DNA of 64,000 bases from Hydrocarboniphaga effusa AP103 (GCF_000271305.1 NZ_AKGD01000003.1:62001-126000); one strand, 5' to 3'. Counted from the first letter of the stretch, positions 8,207 to 18,241 are shown. Notes: generated by a model not told the origin, from the letters alone. Numbers and translations are program-made.

Positions 8207-9385
8207 TCAGACCAGCGCGCGAATGCGCTCGACCGAGCCCTTGAGCACCTTGTCGCTGGTGGCGAACGACAGGCGCACGTGGCCCGGCGTGCCGAAGGCC
8301 GAACCTGGAACCAGGGCGACGAGGGCCTTCTGCAGCAGCAGGTCGGACAGCTCCAGGTCGTCCTTCACGCCGAGCCTGGCGATCAGGCCCTCGACGTTCG
8401 GGAACACGTAGAAGGTGCCGTCGCCCGCGGCGCAGGAGACGCCCGGAATGGTGTTGAGGTCGGCGACGAGGTGGTCGTGGCGCTGCTTGAATGCCTTGAC
8501 CATCTCGGTCACGCAGCCCTGGTCGCCGTTGAGCGCCGCTTCGGCCGCGACCTGGGCGATCGAGGTCGGGTTGGAGGTGCTCTGCGACTGGATGTCGGCC
8601 ATCGCGCCGATCAGCTTGGCCGGGCCGCAGGCCCAGCCGATGCGCCAGCCGGTCATCGAATAGGTCTTCGACACGGCGTGGATGATCACCGTGCGGTCGT
8701 AGAGGTCCGGGCAGGCGTTGACGATGTTCGCGTAGGGCTCGCCGGTCCAGAGGATCTTCTCGTACATGTCGTCCGAGGCGATCACGATCTGCGGGTGCTT
8801 GCGCAGCACCTCGCCGAGCGCCTGCAGTTCGGCCTTGGAATAGGCCATGCCGGAGGGGTTCGACGGCGAGTTCAGCCAGATCATCTTGGTGCGCGGGCTG
8901 ATCGCGCGCTCGAGCTGCTCCGGCGTGATCTTGAAGCGGGTTTCCTGCGTGGTGTTGATGAACACCGGGGTGGCGTCGGCCAGCAGCACCATGTCCGGGT
9001 AGCTGACCCAGTACGGGGCCGGCACGATCACTTCGTCGGTGGCGTTGAGCAGGGCCTGGCAGAGGTTGTAGCAGGCCTGCTTGCCGCCCACGGAGACCAC
9101 GACCTGGTTCGGCTTGTAGTCCAGCCCGTTGTCGCGCTTCATCTTGGCGATGATCGCGGCCTTCAGGCTCGGCGTGCCGCCGACGGCGGTGTACTTGGTG
9201 AAGCCCTTGGCGATGGCGCCGCGAGCGGCTTCCTTGATGTGCTCGGGCGTGTCGAAGTCCGGTTCGCCGGCGCCGAGCGACAGCACGTCCTTGCCGGCCG
9301 CCTTGAGTTCATTGGCCTTGGCGGTGACGGCCAGGGTGGGAGAGGGCTTGATGCGGCCCACGCGTTGGGCGAGCGACAGTTCCAC
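8207..9385 (-). CDS. aspC: Aspartate aminotransferase, class I (Ib subgroup)
   Basis: PLP enzyme of 392 residues interconverting aspartate/2-oxoglutarate and oxaloacetate/glutamate. PLP lysine is Lys240 in SKTYSMTGWR; LNSPSNPSG and the phosphate-binding GGKQACYNL are intact, and the C-terminal FATSDKVL with preceding HVRLS supplies the substrate carboxylate Arg. Sequence type is the bacterial Ib (Thermus/Xanthomonas-like) group rather than E. coli AspC. It is divergent from the hybrid kinase gene across a 152-bp gap. Confidence 0.92.
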   Translation of the reverse strand: MELSLAQRVGRIKPSPTLAVTAKANELKAAGKDVLSLGAGEPDFDTPEHIKEAARGAIAKGFTKYTAVGGTPSLKAAIIAKMKRDNGLDYKPNQVVVSVGGKQACYNLCQALLNATDEVIVPAPYWVSYPDMVLLADATPVFINTTQETRFKITPEQLERAISPRTKMIWLNSPSNPSGMAYSKAELQALGEVLRKHPQIVIASDDMYEKILWTGEPYANIVNACPDLYDRTVIIHAVSKTYSMTGWRIGWACGPAKLIGAMADIQSQSTSNPTSIAQVAAEAALNGDQGCVTEMVKAFKQRHDHLVADLNTIPGVSCAAGDGTFYVFPNVEGLIARLGVKDDLELSDLLLQKALVALVPGSAFGTPGHVRLSFATSDKVLKGSVERIRALV

Positions 9386-9537
9386 GGCGTTTCTCGGTTG
9401 CGTCAGGGGGTATGCGATTACGGTTCAGGCCGAATCGAAAATTCGGGCGCGCGATGATACGGCACCTTAGGGAAATTACCCAGACGAGCTGCTAGCCTGC
9501 GGCCTCCCAGGACGCCAACCGCACCGCCGACCCGCCG

Positions 9538-12474
9538 ATGAGCCTGCGCAGCCTGCTATCGCCCCAGCCGCGGCTGCGCATTTTCGGCCAGCTGCTGCTG
9601 GCGTTTCTGCTCGTGGCCCTGCTGCCGCTGGCCCTGTTCTGGCAGTTCGAGCGCCTGCGCATCACCGAGAGCGGGCAGGCCGCCGCCGAAAGCCAGCTGA
9701 GCCTGTTCTCGCAGCGCGTGGTCCAGCAGGTCGACGACTGGACCGCGCTGAACCTGTCGGTCATGAAGCTCGCGGCCGACCAGCCCGGCATGCGCTCCTT
9801 CGATGCGGCCGCCCAGCGCCGGGTGATCGCCTCGGTGGAGCCCCGGCTGCCCTGGGCCTACCTGATCCATACCGCCGGGCTCGACGGCAGAAATCTCGCG
9901 CGCAGCGACGACGGTCCGCTGTCGAACTACAGCGACCGGCATTACTACGGCGAGATCCTCGCCGGAGCCTCGCAGTCGGTGGAAATCGGCCTGGGCCGGA
10001 CTTCGCACCGGCCGGCGTTCCTGGTCGCGGTGCCGATCAAGAGGGTCGACGGAAGCCTCGGCGGCCTGCTGATCCAGGCGGCGCAGCTCGACGAGGTGAC
10101 GCGCGCGGTCAGCTCGGCCGCGCTCGGCAGGACCGGCCACGGCTTCCTGATGACCGCCGAGGGCCGGCTGATCGCCCACGCCGACGAGCAGCTCAACCGC
10201 GAGCTCAAGGATTACAGCCGGCACCCGGCCTTCATCGCCGCGCGCGATCACGGTGATGGCCTGCAGCGCTACAGCATCGACGGCGTGGCCCGCATCGCCG
10301 ACATCCGCCACACGCGGCTCGGCTGGATCGCGGTGGCCGAGCAGGACGAGGCCGAAAGCCGCGCCGTGGTCGACCGCGCCAACCGCAATGCGCTCGCGCT
10401 GCTGGGCCTCACGGCCGCGCTCGTGAGCCTGCTGTCGCTGGCGGTGGCGCGCGGCTTCGCGGCGCCGATCGAGCGCGTCACGCGCGTGGCCGAGCAGATC
10501 AGCCGCGGCGATCTCGACGTGGAGGTCGAAGCCAGCGCGCGGCGCGACCAGATCGGCGAACTGCAGCGCGCCATGCTCGGCGTGCGCGACACCCTGCGCC
10601 GCTTCATCGACAGCCAGGGGCGCATCGCGAGCGCGGTCGCACGCGGGGATTTTTCGCAGCGCGCGGACGAATCGGCGTTCACGCGCGTCTACGCCGACAT
10701 GGTGCGCCAGCTCAACCAGATGACCGAAACCGCCGATCGCGGTCTCTCCGAATTCGCGCGCGTGCTCGCGGCGGTGGCGCGCGGCGAACTCGACGTGGCG
10801 GTGGAAGGCGAGTTCGAAGGCACCTTCGCGCAGTTGCAGCGCGATACGCGCGTGACGGTGGAATCGCTCGCGCACCTGATTGCGCAGCTCGAACTCAATC
10901 GCGGCCTGCTGCGCGCCGCGCTCGAACACCTGCCGCAAGGCGTCAGCGTGGTCGACCTCGATCTGCGCCTGATCGCGTGGAACCGGCGCTACGCCGAAAT
11001 CTTCGACTATCCGCCCGAGCTGCTCGCGGTGGGCACGCCGATCGAATCGCTCATGCGCGTCAACGCCGGGCGCGGACTCATGGGTCGCGGCGATGCGGAG
11101 TGGCAGGTGCAGCGGCGCCTGCAGCATCTGCAGAGCGGCAACCAGCACGTCAACGAGCGCGAGCTGCCGGATGGCACGGTGCTGGAGATTCGCGGCAGCG
11201 CGCTGCCGGGCATCGGCTACGTCACCTCGTTCTCCGACGTCACCGCGTACAAGCAGACCGAAGCCGAGCTGCGCGCGCTGACCGCGACGCTCGAGCGCCG
11301 CGTCGACGCGCGCACGCGCGACCTGGCGAGCGCGACCGCGGCGGCCGAGCGCGCCAATCGCTACAAGACGCGCTTCGTGAGCTCGGCCGTGCACGACCTG
11401 CTGCAGCCGCTCAACGCCGCGCGCATGTTCGCCTCGGCCCTGCTCGCGCAGCTGCAAGACGCGCAGGCGCAGCAGCTCGCGCGCAGCATCGACGGCGCGC
11501 TCGCCGCGCAGGATCAGATTCTCTCGAGTCTGCTCGATATTTCGCGGCTCGAATCGGGCACGCTCGAAGTGCAACTGCGCGATTTCGTGATCGCGCCGCT
11601 GCTCGATGCGCTCGCGCGCGAATTCGGCGTGCTCGCGCAGGCGCGCGGCCTGATGCTGCGGGCGCGCAGTTCGAAGGCGATCGTGCGCAGCGATCCGATC
11701 CTGCTGCGCCGCATCCTGCAGAACTTTTTGTCGAACGCGCTGCGCTACACGCCGCGCGGTCGCATCGTGTTCGGCTGCCGTCGCGTGCCGGGCGCCTTGC
11801 GCATCGAAGTCTGGGACACCGGGCCGGGCATTCCGCAGCACCAGCAGCAGCTGATCTTCGAAGAATTCCGCCGTCTCGATCCGGGCCCGGACGTGCACGA
11901 GCGCGGATCGGGGCTCGGGCTTGCGATCGTCGATCGCATCGCCAGGCGGCTCGAACACCCGATCACGCTGCGCTCGCAGCCCGGACGCGGCAGCGTGTTC
12001 GCGGTGAGCGTGCCGCTCGGCGATGCGAGCCGCGTCGAGGCCGAGCCTGGCGATGCGCCGCTCGTGAAGCACGACGACGACAGCGCCTCGCTGCGCGATC
12101 GGCTGATCTGGTACATCGATGACGATGCGCACGTACGCGAGGCCAATCGCAGCTTGCTGCGGGCCTGGGGTTGCCGCGTGCAGCTGTTCGACGGCCCGGC
12201 CCAGGCGCTCGCGCAGGCCAATGCGCAAGACGTGCCCGAGCTGCTGCTGCTCGACAACCGGCTCGGCGAAACGCGGGGCCCCGATCTGCTGCCCGCGCTG
12301 GTCGAGCGCTGGCAGGCACAGCCGCCGGTGATCCTCGTCACCGCCGATGCCGATCCGGCCTTGCGCAGCGCGGCGCGCGAAGCGGGTTGGGGCTTTCTGG
12401 CGAAGCCGGTCAAGGCGCCCGCCTTGCGTGCCTTGATGACGCGTTTGCTGAGCTTGCGCGGCTTCGATCGCTGA
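9538..12474 (+). CDS. Membrane hybrid histidine kinase (Cache-HAMP-PAS-HisKA-HATPase-REC)
   Basis: 978-residue sensor kinase. Segments: TM1 about 16-38; periplasmic double-Cache-like domain about 39-283 (YSDRHYYGEI, GRTGHGFLMT); TM2 about 284-306; HAMP; linker helices; PAS with PAS-7-like features about 460-580 (GVSVVDLDLRLIAWNRRY); HisKA with His619 in SSAVHDLLQPLNAAR; HATPase with NALRY, DTGPGIP and GSGLGL; and a C-terminal receiver with acidic cluster near 859-862, phosphoacceptor Asp906 (LLLLDNRLG) and Lys in LAKPVK. The VHDLLQPLNAAR box is that of the NahK/ErcS-prime family, here fused to its own extracellular sensor. Cache domains bind small acids or amino acids (family knowledge). It is the likely partner of the NarL-type regulator at 18292, by co-location. 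Confidence 0.92.
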   Translation: MSLRSLLSPQPRLRIFGQLLLAFLLVALLPLALFWQFERLRITESGQAAAESQLSLFSQRVVQQVDDWTALNLSVMKLAADQPGMRSFDAAAQRRVIASVEPRLPWAYLIHTAGLDGRNLARSDDGPLSNYSDRHYYGEILAGASQSVEIGLGRTSHRPAFLVAVPIKRVDGSLGGLLIQAAQLDEVTRAVSSAALGRTGHGFLMTAEGRLIAHADEQLNRELKDYSRHPAFIAARDHGDGLQRYSIDGVARIADIRHTRLGWIAVAEQDEAESRAVVDRANRNALALLGLTAALVSLLSLAVARGFAAPIERVTRVAEQISRGDLDVEVEASARRDQIGELQRAMLGVRDTLRRFIDSQGRIASAVARGDFSQRADESAFTRVYADMVRQLNQMTETADRGLSEFARVLAAVARGELDVAVEGEFEGTFAQLQRDTRVTVESLAHLIAQLELNRGLLRAALEHLPQGVSVVDLDLRLIAWNRRYAEIFDYPPELLAVGTPIESLMRVNAGRGLMGRGDAEWQVQRRLQHLQSGNQHVNERELPDGTVLEIRGSALPGIGYVTSFSDVTAYKQTEAELRALTATLERRVDARTRDLASATAAAERANRYKTRFVSSAVHDLLQPLNAARMFASALLAQLQDAQAQQLARSIDGALAAQDQILSSLLDISRLESGTLEVQLRDFVIAPLLDALAREFGVLAQARGLMLRARSSKAIVRSDPILLRRILQNFLSNALRYTPRGRIVFGCRRVPGALRIEVWDTGPGIPQHQQQLIFEEFRRLDPGPDVHERGSGLGLAIVDRIARRLEHPITLRSQPGRGSVFAVSVPLGDASRVEAEPGDAPLVKHDDDSASLRDRLIWYIDDDAHVREANRSLLRAWGCRVQLFDGPAQALAQANAQDVPELLLLDNRLGETRGPDLLPALVERWQAQPPVILVTADADPALRSAAREAGWGFLAKPVKAPALRALMTRLLSLRGFDR

Positions 12475-12556
12475 ACCGCGGTGGCTTGCGGCCGCAGGCC
12501 TATAACTCCCTGCGAATCCCGGCGAAAACCCGGGCCTGGCGCGCCTACGTAGAACT

Positions 12557-12576
12557 ACTAACTCCATCGGGTTATT
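12557..12576 (+). promoter_or_regulatory. Shared 20-bp operator copy 1, before the Alginate_exp porin
   Basis: ACTAACTCCATCGGGTTATT, 173 bp upstream of the porin start and reading toward it. It matches the copy at 18261-18242 (minus strand) at 19 of 20 positions. The TAAC...GTTA ends form a dyad with 8 bp between, as expected for a dimeric regulator such as the NarL-family protein encoded in this locus (inference). A partial TAACTCC half-match lies at about 12503. Confidence 0.7.
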
Positions 12577-12749
12577 TCGCCTGCGGCGACGCACGGTGAT
12601 GATGCGCCAACCCGAAAACGGTGCGGCGCCCAGACGCTTGCGCCGACTTTTGAGAAGACGATTCCAGCTCGATCGCACAGCTCCGTTTAGCGGGGCGGGG
12701 CGAAGCCTTGCCGGAGCAAATCGCAGCACAACATTGCGAGGAGAGCCGC

Positions 12750-14252
12750 ATGATGCCGTCGATGAAAAGCGCCTTGCACGGTGTCGCCGCCGTGGCCTGC
12801 GTGAGCGCGTCCGGCGCGATGGCGCAGACCGATCCCGCCGATTCCACCGTCGCTCGTGTCGAGAAGCAGCCGTACACGCCGGCCGCTCCGGCCAAGACCA
12901 GTTATCCGGCCGCGGCCGCCGGCTATGGGGCGACCGCCAACGGCTACAACCCGGCGCGCTGGGTGGAGGACTGGAGCCGCATGCGCGATCCGCAGCAGCG
13001 GCGCGATTTTCTCGACCGGCTCAAGTACCTGCCGCTCGGCAGCGACGAGGTGTACCTGACGCTGTCGGGCGAACTGCGCGGGCGCATCAACTACACCGAG
13101 CATCTGCAGCTCAGCGGCGATGCGCAGCGCCAGGACATCTATCGAATCTTCGGCGGTGCCGACCTGCATCTGGGCAAGCACGTGCGGCTCTATGGCGAGC
13201 TCGCGCGCGGTGTGATCGAAGGCCGGAACATCGGCACGCCGTCGGGTTCTTTTCGCAACGACCTGTTTGTGCAGCAGCGTTTCATCGACGTCAACGACCG
13301 TTTCGCCGGGCTGGATTTCGGCCTGCGCTACGGACGCCAGATCTTCATCGACGGCCCGAACCTGCTGGTCGCCTCGCGGGACAACAACACCCTGCTGTTC
13401 ACCGTCAACGGAACGCGCGCCTGGCTCAGCAGCGGTCATCTGCGCGCCGATTTCTTCGACTTCGATTTCAACAAGCTCGGCAACGAAGGCACGCACGACG
13501 ACGAGATCGATCGCGATCGTCGCTTCTCGGGCGTGACCACCGGTACCTGCCTGCCCACGACCTGGTTCGGCTCATCGAAGCTCTATCTCGAACCGTTCCT
13601 GTGGCGTCAACGCCAGCGCGCCGTGGCCTGGGGCGACAGCCGGCAGCGCGAGGAGCGCTATTACGGCGGCACGCGGCTGTGGGGCGATGTCGGCGCGCTC
13701 GCGATCGACTGGACCGTCGATCATCAGTGGGGCGATTACGGCGATCGCGAGATCGACGCCTGGCAGCTTCTGTTCGCGCAGAGCTGGAGACTCGGCCGCG
13801 ATGCGGGCGCTCCGCGCATCGGCGCGCACTTCGATTACGCGAGCGGCGGCGCCTACGAGGGCGGCACGCTCGGCAACGCGGGCACGCCCTACGGCAACAA
13901 CATCTACTACGCCTACGGCCTGTTCCTGACGCCGACCAACCTGATCGCGTTCGCGCCGAACTTCAGCTTCGCGCCGCTGCCGGACCTGCGCCTGACGCTC
14001 GAATATCAAATGACCTGGCGCGAGGACACGGACGACGCCATCTACCGATCGAACGGCACCGCCTACGCGGGCACGCCGGGCTCCGGCGGCAGCAAGACCG
14101 GTGACGTCGCGCGCCTGCAGGCGGTCTGGACGATCACGCCGCGGCTTTCGATGACCCTGCGGCTGGAGCACCTCTCGGCCGATGGCGGCCTGCGCGACAA
14201 CGGCTACCGCAGCTCGGATTTCGCCGCGGCGCTGGTCAACTACCGGTTCTGA
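12750..14252 (+). CDS. Outer-membrane porin with alginate-export-type beta barrel
   Basis: 500-residue exported protein: signal peptide with cleavage after SASGAMA (about residue 26), then a long beta-barrel with alternating aromatic strands and a terminal Phe (LVNYRF), the signature for BAM insertion. Features such as LSGELRGRINY, YGELARG and LRYGRQIF fit the Alginate_exp (PF13372) channel family, whose members also serve as general uptake porins when no alginate genes are nearby; none are seen here. GAGGAG precedes the chosen ATG; an in-frame ATG at 12708 lacks a signal. Preceded by the shared operator. Confidence 0.85.
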   Translation: MMPSMKSALHGVAAVACVSASGAMAQTDPADSTVARVEKQPYTPAAPAKTSYPAAAAGYGATANGYNPARWVEDWSRMRDPQQRRDFLDRLKYLPLGSDEVYLTLSGELRGRINYTEHLQLSGDAQRQDIYRIFGGADLHLGKHVRLYGELARGVIEGRNIGTPSGSFRNDLFVQQRFIDVNDRFAGLDFGLRYGRQIFIDGPNLLVASRDNNTLLFTVNGTRAWLSSGHLRADFFDFDFNKLGNEGTHDDEIDRDRRFSGVTTGTCLPTTWFGSSKLYLEPFLWRQRQRAVAWGDSRQREERYYGGTRLWGDVGALAIDWTVDHQWGDYGDREIDAWQLLFAQSWRLGRDAGAPRIGAHFDYASGGAYEGGTLGNAGTPYGNNIYYAYGLFLTPTNLIAFAPNFSFAPLPDLRLTLEYQMTWREDTDDAIYRSNGTAYAGTPGSGGSKTGDVARLQAVWTITPRLSMTLRLEHLSADGGLRDNGYRSSDFAAALVNYRF

Positions 14253-14301
14253 GTCCGGGCGGCGCGAGCCTTGCCGGCCCGGGCCGCCCGAAAGCGTCCG
14301 C

Positions 14302-15411
14302 CTACTGCCGCAGGCCCAGTTCGAAGCTCGGCTGGGCCGCCGCCGTCGTGCCCGGAACGAATCCATACAGTCCCGCGCCCTGCAGCAGATACCCGGTGAA
14401 CGCGCCGGTGGCCTGGGCGACGCCGGACACCGGGCTGTCGTAGCTGAGCGTCGCCGCCGCGCCGTTGCGGTTCAGGCTGGTGCCCGACCAGGTCGCGGTG
14501 CCATTGATGCCGTCGCTGTCGACACTCGTGTAACTGCCGTCCGCATCGCCCGCGACGAGCGCGCTCTGCGCGGTGTACAGCAACAGGCCGTAGCGGCTCG
14601 CCGATTCGCGGATCAGCTGCAGCGGAACCGCCGTGCTGCCAACCATTCCGATGATCATCGAGCCGCTCAGCGTGCCGCCTGTGGTCACCGCGCCGCCGCT
14701 GGCCGGCGTGGTGTAGACATCGAAGGCCGCGTGCGCGCCGTTGTAGCTCAGATAGCCTTTCGCGGTCTGCGCGCAGGCGGCGTCGTAGACCATGAAGCCG
14801 CCGTTGGCGGCGTCCTGGCAGAGCTGGAAGGTGCCGGCGTTGCGGATGCGGCCGGAGCCGCCGTAGCTCGATTCGACACTGCCGGCGGTTTGCGCGCCGA
14901 TGGTGTTGAAAATCGCGGCGATGTCGTTGAAGCGTGTCGGATCGGCGCTGTTCTCGAACTGGCTCGCGAACGCGATCATCGGCACGAAGCCGCTGCCCAC
15001 GACCTCGCGCACGCCGCCGTGCACGACACCGTTGGCGCCGATCGTGAAGACCGCGCCGGATTCGTCACTCGCGTACGTGCAGCCGTCGAGTGCGACGAGC
15101 GTGCCGGCGAGTTCGGTGCCGGCGCTGCGTTGCAGGCTCGCATCGACGCGCAGCGTGTAGGCCAGCGTGGAAGGATTCAGCGTGAGGCTCAGCTCTTCGC
15201 CGAGCGTATCGCCGCCCTTGTAGGTCGTGCTTTGCGGGGGCAGCCGGCTGCACGCGCCTGGGGTGCCGCCGCCGCCGTCGCCACCACCGCCCTCGTCGGC
15301 GGGCTTGTCGCGATCGATGCAACCGGGCAGGGCGAGCGCGGCCATCACGGTGAACGCGAACGGTCGTGCGAAGGAGCGGCGAAGCTGCGTTTGCATGGAA
15401 TTCATCTGCAT
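14302..15411 (-). CDS. Secreted lipoprotein of unknown function
   Basis: 369 residues. The N-terminus has Arg residues, a hydrophobic stretch and lipobox ALPGC (Cys31), then a Gly/Asp linker. Ile rather than Asp follows the Cys, favouring outer-membrane sorting. The mature part is a Thr/Gly/Ser-rich beta-type protein (SGSMIIG, GTATWSG) without a recognised family. Start at 15411 has AAGGA 8 bp upstream; an ATG at 15432 is an alternative. It is the last of three genes (esterase, porin, lipoprotein) closely spaced on the minus strand and thus probably belongs to the same uptake system, perhaps as a surface substrate binder (inference). Confidence 0.72.
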   Translation of the reverse strand: MQMNSMQTQLRRSFARPFAFTVMAALALPGCIDRDKPADEGGGGDGGGGTPGACSRLPPQSTTYKGGDTLGEELSLTLNPSTLAYTLRVDASLQRSAGTELAGTLVALDGCTYASDESGAVFTIGANGVVHGGVREVVGSGFVPMIAFASQFENSADPTRFNDIAAIFNTIGAQTAGSVESSYGGSGRIRNAGTFQLCQDAANGGFMVYDAACAQTAKGYLSYNGAHAAFDVYTTPASGGAVTTGGTLSGSMIIGMVGSTAVPLQLIRESASRYGLLLYTAQSALVAGDADGSYTSVDSDGINGTATWSGTSLNRNGAAATLSYDSPVSGVAQATGAFTGYLLQGAGLYGFVPGTTAAAQPSFELGLRQ

Positions 15412-15445
15412 GGGATTCGTCCTTGTCGTCATGGCGCGTGCAGGC

Positions 15446-16999
15446 TCAGAACACGACCTGGGCACGGAAGCCGAAGGAGTTGCCGGCGTCGAAGCCCCGA
15501 TAGCTGCCGACGCGGTTGTCGGTGGTCCAGTTGACGTAGTTGAACATCAGGCGCGACCAGTCGTTGATGTACCAGTTGAGCCCGACCGTATCGCTGCGGC
15601 CATCGCCGCCGTTGGGCGCGTCGCGGAAGTCGTAGCGATCGAAGCGCACCGCGATTTCCCAGGCGCCCCAGCCGCCCGAGGTCACCGGGCTCAGCACGCG
15701 CGTCGAACCCCAGATGCCCGAGCGGGTCGAGAACCCGGGCTTCTCGCCGGTGATGAGCCAGCCGGCCGAGATCGAGGTGGCGGTGCGCTCGACCACGTCG
15801 ATGCTGTCGGAATCGATGCGCCGCTTGGTGTATTCGCCGAAGCTCCAGAAATTGCGGAACACGCCACCGACTTCGTAGCCCCAGGCTTCGTCGCGCGTCG
15901 GATCGGCGATCGCGCCGGAGGACACGCGCAGGTTGTCGTTGAAGCTCTGGCCGATGCGCGGCGCATTGTTGATCGTCGCGACGTCGTCGCCGAGCGTCTC
16001 GTAGTAATACCAGCTGCCGAGGTGCACGAAGCCCTGCCGCGCCTTGATCGGGTTGACGTGCCCACGGATCGAATAGGTGATCGAATCGCTGGCCGTGCCT
16101 TCGTTGTCGACACCGTCGCCGGTGATGCTCGCGCCGAGGTGCCAGTTGTTGCCGAAGGTGCGCACGTAGCCGCCGAGTCCGAAGTAGCCGTTGTACGCGG
16201 CGCCGACGGCGGCCACCGCGTTGCGCTCCATGAACGGCTCGCGCGCGAGCATGCCGGAGCCTTCGATGCTGCGATCGCGCAGGCGGTTGCCGAGGTAGTA
16301 CTCGGTCGGCAGGCCGAACAGCGTGGTGTCGTACGACAGGTAGGCTTCGCGCACGCCGGCGGCGTTGTCGGCGAAGGTGACGTCGAGCTTGTAGCCGAGC
16401 TTGCCGATGGTGCCTTCGGCGCCGAGGCGCAGGTCGGTGGCTTCGGTGCCGTAGATGTTGCGCGCATCGAAGCGTGAACCGTCGGTGCCGGACCAGTCGA
16501 GGCTCAGGCGGCCGCGTGGCTTGAACGTGAAGTAGCCGTCGGCGCTGCGGAACACCGGCGCTCCGCGCCAGCGCAGGTTGCCGGAGCCGCCGCCACCGTT
16601 GCCGCCGCCGGCGTTCCCCAGCGCGGACAGCTGCGCGAGCTGGGCTTCGAGCAGGCCTTGCTGGGTGTCGGCGATGGCGGCGCGGACTTGCATGGACTTG
16701 TCCGTTGCATTGCCCGTTGCATTGTCCGGAGCCGGACCGGCGGCCTGCTGCGATTGCGCGTCGCCGATCGTTTCATCGGCCGTTGCGGTCGCGGTGGTCG
16801 CGGCGGTGGGTGATGCCGGTTGCTGGCCTTCGAGCGTGGCCAGGCGTTGCTCGAGCTTCTTGATCAGCTCGGCCTGCTGCTTGAGCAGTTGCAGCAGTTC
16901 GGCGTTGCTCGCCGAATCCTGTGCGGCGGCGATGCCGGCGTTGAGCAGCAGCGGGCTGCCGACGGCCGTGGCTAGCACGGCCATGCGTAGACGATTCAT
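15446..16999 (-). CDS. OprO/OprP-type outer-membrane porin
   Basis: 517-residue porin of the phosphate-selective OprO/OprP family (PF07396). Signal peptide ends near AGIAAAQ; a short coiled coil (LLKQQAELIKKLEQRLATLE, near residues 37-56) is typical of the trimerising N-terminus, followed by Ala/Thr and Gly-rich linkers and a 16-strand-type barrel ending in AQVVF. Family barrels carry phosphate, polyphosphate or organic anions; specificity-determining Lys/Arg cannot be assigned by eye. The start at 16999 is chosen for the signal peptide. Second gene of the esterase-porin-lipoprotein unit, 43 bp after the esterase. Confidence 0.88.
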   Translation of the reverse strand: MNRLRMAVLATAVGSPLLLNAGIAAAQDSASNAELLQLLKQQAELIKKLEQRLATLEGQQPASPTAATTATATADETIGDAQSQQAAGPAPDNATGNATDKSMQVRAAIADTQQGLLEAQLAQLSALGNAGGGNGGGGSGNLRWRGAPVFRSADGYFTFKPRGRLSLDWSGTDGSRFDARNIYGTEATDLRLGAEGTIGKLGYKLDVTFADNAAGVREAYLSYDTTLFGLPTEYYLGNRLRDRSIEGSGMLAREPFMERNAVAAVGAAYNGYFGLGGYVRTFGNNWHLGASITGDGVDNEGTASDSITYSIRGHVNPIKARQGFVHLGSWYYYETLGDDVATINNAPRIGQSFNDNLRVSSGAIADPTRDEAWGYEVGGVFRNFWSFGEYTKRRIDSDSIDVVERTATSISAGWLITGEKPGFSTRSGIWGSTRVLSPVTSGGWGAWEIAVRFDRYDFRDAPNGGDGRSDTVGLNWYINDWSRLMFNYVNWTTDNRVGSYRGFDAGNSFGFRAQVVF

Positions 17000-17042
17000 G
17001 GCGTTTCTCGAAAAGAAAAAGGGAGCGCGAGCGCGCGACAGT

Positions 17043-18095
17043 TCAGACGTCGCTGTCTTCGGCGTGATCGTCCGGGTCTTCGGCGCGATCGTCCGCACGG
17101 TTGGCGGCGGGCGCTCGCGGTGCGTGCTGGATCATCGACGGTGGCAGGATGGGCCGCTGGTCGAGCAGGCGATGCTGGCGCGCCCACAGCGCGAACAGTC
17201 GCGGCCATGAAGCGGCGAGCGTTCCGGGCCGCCCGAGCGTCCAGCCGTGGCCGCCGTTTTCGAACACGTGCAGTTCGGCGGCGACGCCGTGCTCGCGCAG
17301 CGCGGAGAACATCAGCAGGCTGTGTCCGACCTTGGCGATCGGATCGTCGGCCGCATGCACGATGAAGGTCGGCGGTGTGGCCTTGGTGACGTGTTTCTCG
17401 GCCGAATAGGCTTCGACCGCATCTTTCTGCGTGCCGAGTTCGCGGCGCGTACGCGTGGTGTCGTACGGAGGCTGCAGCGACACCACCGGATAGATCAGCG
17501 CCGAGAAATCCGGGCGCGACGAGACCTTGTCGGCCTCGTCGACGGCCTGATAGAAATCGGTGTCGAAGCGGGTTTCGGCGATCGCCGCGAGATGGCCGCC
17601 CGCGGAGAGGCCGAGCACGCCGATGCGCTGCGGATCGATGCCGTGATCGGCCGCGTGGCTGCGCAGCAGGCGCAGCGCGCGTTGGGCATCCTGGAACGGC
17701 GCTTCGGCCTTCCAGCCGTCGACCGGCAGGCGGTAGTAGAGAATCACCGGCGTGATGCCCATCGCGGCGAGCCATTCGGCCACCGGACGGCTTTCGTTGG
17801 CGATCTGGATGCGGAAGTAGCCGCCACCGCCGAGGATCAGGACCGCGGTGCCGTTGGGCTGCGCGGGCCTGATGATTTCCATGCGCGGCCGGCTGATGTT
17901 GGACACCGCGCCGATGCCGTTGCCGTCCTGGCCGAGTCGTTCAGGTCCGCGAACCGGGTTGTCCGTCAATGCGCCTTGCGGCCACAGATCGACCACGCTC
18001 GGTCCCGCATGGCCAGCGCTCGCCTGCTGCGCCTGCGCCGGAGCCGCGAGCAGCAGCCACCACAGCGCGCACAGCGCCATTCCTCGAATCGTCAT
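17043..18095 (-). CDS. Secreted alpha/beta-hydrolase esterase (acetylxylan-esterase/BD-FAE-like)
   Basis: 350 residues with a signal peptide (ALCALWWLLLAAPAQAQQ). Oxyanion-type LILGGGGYFR, nucleophile Ser164 in GLSAGGH, acid Asp250/251 in HAADDP and His283 in NGGHGW form a complete triad of the hormone-sensitive-lipase/carbohydrate-esterase-like group. Such enzymes remove acetyl or feruloyl groups or hydrolyse other esters in the periplasm or outside. The C-terminal 25 residues are an unusual Asp/Glu/Ala-rich tail. Start has a GGAGGAG site. It heads the minus-strand operon, preceded by operator copy 2. Confidence 0.85.
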   Translation of the reverse strand: MTIRGMALCALWWLLLAAPAQAQQASAGHAGPSVVDLWPQGALTDNPVRGPERLGQDGNGIGAVSNISRPRMEIIRPAQPNGTAVLILGGGGYFRIQIANESRPVAEWLAAMGITPVILYYRLPVDGWKAEAPFQDAQRALRLLRSHAADHGIDPQRIGVLGLSAGGHLAAIAETRFDTDFYQAVDEADKVSSRPDFSALIYPVVSLQPPYDTTRTRRELGTQKDAVEAYSAEKHVTKATPPTFIVHAADDPIAKVGHSLLMFSALREHGVAAELHVFENGGHGWTLGRPGTLAASWPRLFALWARQHRLLDQRPILPPSMIQHAPRAPAANRADDRAEDPDDHAEDSDV

Positions 18096-18241
18096 CGGTG
18101 CTTCTCCTCCACAGGGTGTCGTCGCGATCGGGTGAGCGCTCTCACCGTCCGCCCGTCCTGCGCGATTCGAAAGCGGGGCTTTCGTCGTGCGATGGCGGGT
18201 CGATCGCCTGTGCACTTGTACCGCAGGTGTTTCAGGACACC

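Noticed and set aside
12483..12500. GGCTTGC-GGCC-GCAGGCC near-palindrome after the hybrid kinase
   Set aside because: Short, one mismatch, no T-run; cannot be told from GC-rich background.
9556..12729. 1057-codon minus frame opposite the hybrid kinase
   Set aside because: Composition is that of a shadow frame; every kinase motif is on the plus strand.
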